Shown here piece after piece: positions 53,657-58,222 of a stretch of DNA of 58,222 bases; within the stretch, counting starts at the first letter, position 1, and each line of letters opens with the position of its first letter. Both the position numbers and the translations under genes were made by a program. The notes below the pieces were generated by a model. The model searched no databases and had not been told where the DNA came from. It was given only the letters and a program-made list of their open reading frames with translations. This stretch comes from Zygnema cylindricum (taxonomy: Eukaryota; Streptophyta; Zygnematophyceae; Zygnematales; Zygnemataceae): positions 1-58,222 of the forward strand of contig JBBHKE010000395.1 of assembly GCA_037447655.1 (NCBI GenBank), written 5' to 3'.

Positions 53657-53671
53657 GGTGGGCCTATAACT
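53657..53671 (-). other. Mutated half-tRNA primer-binding site
   Basis: The minus strand reads AGTTATAGGCCCACC directly after ...AGAGTTTCA. It differs at two positions from the intact site at 22231-22245. Confidence 0.6.
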
Positions 53672-54200
53672 TGAAACTCTGTGGACTCCATAGTCCTAAA
53701 AAATTAGCATCTCCAAAAAATCCTCGAGGATAACCTTTACCCACTACAGTTCATCAAGGAATATCTTCCACCCAGGCATGCAAAATCTCTGACCAACCTC
53801 ACTCCTATTAGGGCACGACTCCTTTCAGTCAAACGCAAAAAGAATCTTTGAATTTTCTCCCCTAAGCAGTATGTTATAGTTGTTCAAAGATAGTAGATTT
53901 ATAAAGATGATATCTAGGAGAGAGGGCTTCAAAACATCCTAAAAAGACTAAATCCTAGGCTAACCTACTCATCAATAATTTCTACTAAACCCACCACCAA
54001 TCAAAGGACTGAAAAAGTAATGTACATAATACATTAGCCGCCACGAATTTTGTACGGCGGATGTACGATAGTTGAACGGCACCACTAAGGAGGTGGTACC
54101 ATCCATGTCCAACGCCATGGTTTTGTTTCCTCCTTCTCCGCCAACCATCGAGATGTTGCCACGTGTTATTTGTGGCTCTTTGGGCGTAAGCCGCCAAAAA
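53672..54200 (-). repeat. LTR of the L3 family, partial
   Basis: It aligns with 42153-42905 (ATCTTCCACCCAGG, TTTTCTCCCCTAAGCAGT). Its distal part (GTACGGCGGATGTACG) resembles the GCCGTACAAGAAGTACA region of other copies. The outer end is not defined. Confidence 0.55.
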
Positions 54201-54510
54201 GACTATTTTGGTCTTTCGGCGCTCACGCGAGCTGTTTGATCAAATTGCATCTTCTTTTGGTGCCTGTATGATTATGCAGCGTGCCGTAGTTCTGTTTCAT
54301 GTGCGCCAATTTCGTTACATTCAGTTAAGTGGTATAATCACCGTTGTAAATTTTTATTACTGTATCGAACCCTATATCTCTAATGACTCTTTCACAACTT
54401 ATCAGAGAAGGAGGACAACTAGTTTGACTTTGTAGGACCTAGGATCGAATCTAAGTTGGGTCAACATTTTTGGTGTGATCCATTCTATCTCTCTCTCCTA
54501 GTTCTAGCTA
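54201..54510. other. Non-coding, probable LTR or leader
   Basis: No coding signal is visible. The segment leads into an ATG at 54512 that looks like a gag start. Confidence 0.35.
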
Positions 54511-54511
54511 C

Positions 54512-54713
54512 CATGGACAGCCATAGCTTCCCTTCCTCTGCACCTTCTATCTTCTCTCAGCCCGAAGAACTTACAAGTAAGATAAGAAATATATTTTTCC
54601 TATTTTCAACAAGCGGATGGTTAGCGACATGATGACTAAACCCTGCATTTAAATTACGTTTGCGAGAGGCATCTCAGTTTAAATGGCTAGCAGAGTCTAA
54701 AGCTTTTAGGGAG
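54512..54713 (+). pseudogene. Internally deleted copia: gag start fused to RNase H end
   Basis: A gag-like start (MDSHSFPSSAPSIFSQPEEL) runs within about 90 bases into MVSDMMTKPC, the conserved end of copia RNase H, followed by CTAAAGCTTTTAGGGAG, a polypurine tract. Almost the whole coding region is missing. The 3' part matches the tail at 20840-20867. Confidence 0.55.
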
Positions 54714-55636
54714 TGTTTTGAGAATGCTTTAAGTCCTCTATATGCCTCGAGTGTTAGGAAAAGAGCTCTCATCTTAAATGTTTTCAGTAAGTCCTCGCTC
54801 GACCACACATAGTTATGCTCAGTGACTTTGTAAAGAGTACAGATGAATACATTCTCTGACACGCTACAAGGAAAAAATTATTACGAATATTTGATGCACC
54901 GATACACCCGAGGATTGAAATGACACGTGGCTATGGATATGAATCATATATGCGAGGTGGAAAGAGATCCTCAACAAAATGTCGGGTCGAGTAGTATGTA
55001 CACGATGATCCGACGGGGAATAATGCATACCAATCTCGTATAGATGTAAATATTTGGTTAAACATGTCTTTCTCTTTATTTGATTAGTTGATTAGTCTAT
55101 AATTCCTTTGTTTGATGTACCTTGTTCATTTCAAGTATACACACAGTATTAGGTGTGTTAGATGTACGGCAAGTATGCCTGTGTGCGTTGAGTAGTGAAG
55201 CTTTAGTGTATATGAGAAGGACTAGGAACTTTTTGCTTCAAAATGTTCCCATGTTATTTTTGATAAATTTGACTAAAAATAACTCTCACATTTGTAAGCA
55301 AAACTTTGTGTAATTTTGCATGTGTGTGTCTTTGGTTGTTATCTACATTGTAGTCAAATTTCAAAGCTATTGTCTCTAATTTGTGAATTATCAACAGTTG
55401 AAGTTGTTATTTTTAAAACCGGTATTATTGAAAGCTTCTTGCTTGTTTTCATTCTAAGATGACTATACCAGCATTGTCATCATATTCATTTCTATCAGTT
55501 GTCTCAGAACAACATCTCTCTTCTTAGGTTCATTTAGAATCTTACTTAGAACTCTTATAATTGTCGCTTTGTCTAGACGGGTACAATTCATAAAGCATAT
55601 TAAACTCCATACGATCTGTCTATACAGAATGTGCCG
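54714..55636 (+). repeat. LTR of the L2 family and unassigned sequence
   Basis: TGTTTTGAGAATGCTTTAAG after the polypurine tract matches the LTR fragment at 56691 (shared AGTCCTC.....ATGCCTCGA, CAGTAAGTCC). The right border is not visible, and the last part may be unrelated sequence. Confidence 0.5.
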
Positions 55637-56690
55637 GATTATTTGCTAAAGTATATACTCAAAAATAGGGGATTGACTATGAAGAGACCTTTGCTCCAGC
55701 TGTAAAATTTCCATATTTCAGGATTATTCTCAGTTTGGCAACAGCGGAAGACATGGAGATCCACCAAATGGATATAAAAACATCTTTCCTTCATAGAGAG
55801 CTGGAAGAAAAAAATTTCTTGAGGTAGGCGGAGGGGTTTGTGGAGGAAAGAGAGGAGAGTAAAGTGTGCAGGCTCATAAAGTCCTTGTACAGATTAAAAC
55901 AGGCCCTAAGATAATAGATTAAGAAGTTGGACGAATTTCTGATCAATCTCGCGTATGTCAGAATTAGCTTTGACCACTCTATATATGTTTATAAGATGAG
56001 AATAGAGTTATTTTCATTGCTATTTACGTTGATAATTTGTTGGTATTCAATAAATCATTAGAGAAAATCAATTAGTTGAAAAGGACCTGAGAAGTTAGTT
56101 TGATATGCAAGACCTTAGAGAGGCTAAGTATATTTTAGGAATTCAGATAGAGAGAGATAGAGAAAAGAGGATTGTAAAACTAACACAAAAAGAAGCCATA
56201 GGGAACATGTAAGAAAAATTTCATATCGAGAAAGCCAACAGTTGCTCTAATCTAATGGATCTGAAAAAATTACACGAGAGGAGTCTAGAAGAGGGAATTA
56301 TATTTGATTATGACCACATAGGTCCAGAAGAGAAAGAGTTTATGAAAAATATCCCTATAGACAAATTGTTGGTTATTTGATTTATTTTATAAACTCTACC
56401 AGACTTGACATAGTTACAGCTGTTGGAGTCCTAGTAGAAGTCTTAATAAGCCTAGAAGGAAGGAATGGGAGGCAGCCAAGAGGGTTATGAGGTATATGGT
56501 GGGAACTCGCGAGTTATGGCTACATTTTGGTGGGGATAATACAGACATCACCACTTGGAGTGATGCCAATTATGGGGATGTGCTAACTAGAAGATGTAAC
56601 TCTGGTTATGTATTGCAACTGGGATCTGTGGCATGGTGCTAGAGCAGCAAACAACAAAAGGTTGTTGCTCAATCCACAATGGAGGCTAAG
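55637..56690 (+). pseudogene. Copia C5: RT and RNase H, strongly decayed
   Basis: The RT reads AKVYTQK, a stop, [50 protein letters not shown] and AIYVDNLLVFN (YVDD changed to YVDN). Then KYILGIQIERDREKRIVKL is readable, followed by frameshifts. RNase H is present as ITTWSDANYGDVL and SSKQQKVVAQSTMEAK. It is cut at 56690 by an L2 LTR start. Many stops show it is older than C3. Confidence 0.8.
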
Positions 56691-56816
56691 TGTTGTTTTG
56701 GGAAAGCTTTAGTCCTCATTATGCCTCGAAATATGAGGAAGATTGAGATTTGGGACTTAGAATGTTTTTATCAGTAAGTCCGGTTCAATACGAACCAGAA
56801 TTGGAGTTACGATTAG
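56691..56816 (+). repeat. L2 LTR fragment
   Basis: TGTTGTTTTGGGAAAGCTTTAGTCCTC matches the LTR starting at 54714. It is interrupted at 56817 by gypsy LTR copy C. Confidence 0.6.
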
Positions 56817-57960
56817 TGTCAAGCCCATGTGCTTTACTGGCCCACCTTTATATTACCAAGGATTTCTGAGACCTTTTAACCTGTACGGTCATCCCTGTAC
56901 GGAAGAAAGAGTGTACCCAGTCAAACCAGGTTCTTGGATTTTCTCAAGTGAGCGGAACGCATTTTGTTTCGCGCCTAACGGAGGCCGAACGACCAAGTTA
57001 TACCGTCTCAAAGATTACTATCAGGTTACATGGAAACATTTGCCACTGGGGGGTACATTGTGGATTGCCACGTAACTTTTCCGATGTTCTTTTAGATTAT
57101 GCTGTCAGCCGTCAGTAGGAATTTAGTTCAGGCTCGGCCGAATTGTGTTCAATTAATTACCTTAGGTCTAAGTCTGGCAAGTTAGTGTCGTTTTCAAGAC
57201 TTTGTCTTATAACAGTGGAACAAATAATTACTTCCGGCCGCGGATCTAGCTGCAGTCCGGAGCAGAACTTTTTTCCCCGAGTGTAGTACGGATTATTTTG
57301 TCTTGTGTCAGCTCAATTACACTTGCTTGCCGCTCATAGATTATTAGCGTAGCTTTGACTTTTGGACTTTCAATTTGACAAACTTTGATGTATAAGGCAC
57401 TTGGGATTGAGGGAGACAGGTTGCTTTTCAGTACTGTCTTTTGTGAAAACCCTCAGAAATTCCAACAACCCTTCTTTTGGAGAATCTTTTTGTTGATGTA
57501 TCGACTCTATTGCCATCTTGGTTTTGGATCCGTCTTTTGTGAAAATCACAATCCGGGCGGGTTGTTGGCACTATCTTCCTTTTAAGGTGATTTTGGACTT
57601 TTTGCTGTTTGGAAACGAGAAAGTTCTGGTCAGTTTTGAGCTGCGGACACCAACGATTGCAGGAGTACCATACCTTTTTGACGATGTTATCGGGAGAGGG
57701 GTCATCTTTTTCTAATTTTCATCGTTGATTTCTTGGGAAAGTTGAGCTCGCTTTGCTACATTTCACATTTTCTATCTTTTATTCTCTTTTTCTGGGGCAA
57801 GGTGATATTGTTAAATCTGGAAAGCCAATCCTATTTATTTATATATATATCTACGTGGTAGTGCATTTGTGTCTTCATCTGGAGTTCTCTTTGCTTTGGA
57901 GTTCCTTTTCCTGAGTAAGTTGAAACCTCTTGGATCAGGACAGTGGGTTTTGAGGGAACA
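56817..57960 (+). repeat. Gypsy LTR copy C (1144 bp)
   Basis: This is a full-length match to LTR copy B (14033-15181), from TGTCAAGC to TTTTGAGGGAACA, with the same internal blocks (GGGGGGTACATTGTGGATTG, GGCCGCGGATCTAGC). It is the 5' LTR of an element whose gag starts at 58115. Confidence 0.75.
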
Positions 57961-58114
57961 AATGCAATAGACTTCCCGTAGACAAAGCACACTACTGAAA
58001 AGCACCCTTGTCTTCTCAGATTAGAGGGGATAGGAGCTTTAACTTTGGAAGCTCTCTTTTTGGAAGTGAGTTTTAGTGATATTCCACATTATTTCTCTAT
58101 TTCCCTTTGTCATC

Positions 58115-58222
58115 ATGGTGGGAGGAGAGACTCCGGATAATGGATCTGGAGAGCAGGGTTGACAAAAGAGGGCGGTACCGGAGAGACAGTCTCAAAGGTC
58201 CGAGGAGTCTGAACCCATGGAG
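58115..58222 (+). pseudogene. Start of gag-like ORF, window edge
   Basis: ATGGTGGGAGGAGAGACTCC aligns with the gag start at 15335 (same distance from the LTR, same CATCATGG context). A stop after about 15 codons suggests it is also broken. The rest lies beyond the window. Confidence 0.6.

Overview
The window reads as a graveyard of nested transposable elements from a large, repeat-rich plant-type nuclear genome. No bacterial gene, rRNA gene or convincing host gene is visible. A streptophyte (alga or land plant) is suggested by three things: primer-binding sites that match plant initiator-methionine tRNA, plant-like Ty1/copia proteins, and a Ty3/gypsy pol of the type I associate with algae and early plants. 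The species cannot be settled from sequence alone. A 10-N scaffold gap lies at 40855-40864.

Left third (1-26.7 kb). A broken Ty3/gypsy gag-protease (1-3.5 kb) is followed by a solo LTR with a perfect 5-bp target-site duplication (4022-5182, minus). Next come a back-to-back pair of copia fragments, a 513-bp miniature LTR element (7569-8081, minus) whose two LTRs each carry a complete tRNA cloverleaf, and a gypsy pol (8.1-12.7 kb) that encodes a cytosine-5 DNA methyltransferase upstream of its reverse transcriptase. Two adjacent gypsy LTRs lead into another gag (15.3-16.8 kb). That gag is fused to a copia pol, which is in turn fused to another gag. A copia element with few stop codons and its 3' LTR (23.6-26.7 kb) closes this part.

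Middle (26.7-40.8 kb). This stretch has essentially no protein signal. It is built from at least four families of short inverted-repeat elements: M1, with CACCGCC... ends at TA; M2, with GTGTTGTGTATCGG ends and a TATCG-rich body; and two Tourist/Harbinger-like families, M3 and M7, with GGGTG... ends at TAA. Minisatellites, a G-box array that may overlap a small secreted-protein ORF, and GTAC-rich blocks lie between them.

Right third (40.9-58.2 kb). Minus-strand copia gag and pol pieces share one LTR family and a half-tRNA-type primer-binding site. They are followed by more M1, M2 and M3 elements, a second copia lineage, a decayed plus-strand copia pol, and a third copy of the gypsy LTR with the start of its gag at the window edge.

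The most notable items are the methyltransferase-bearing gypsy element and the tRNA-bearing miniature LTR element directly beside it. All retroelement ORFs carry stops or frameshifts, so this copy of the locus is unlikely to be autonomously active.
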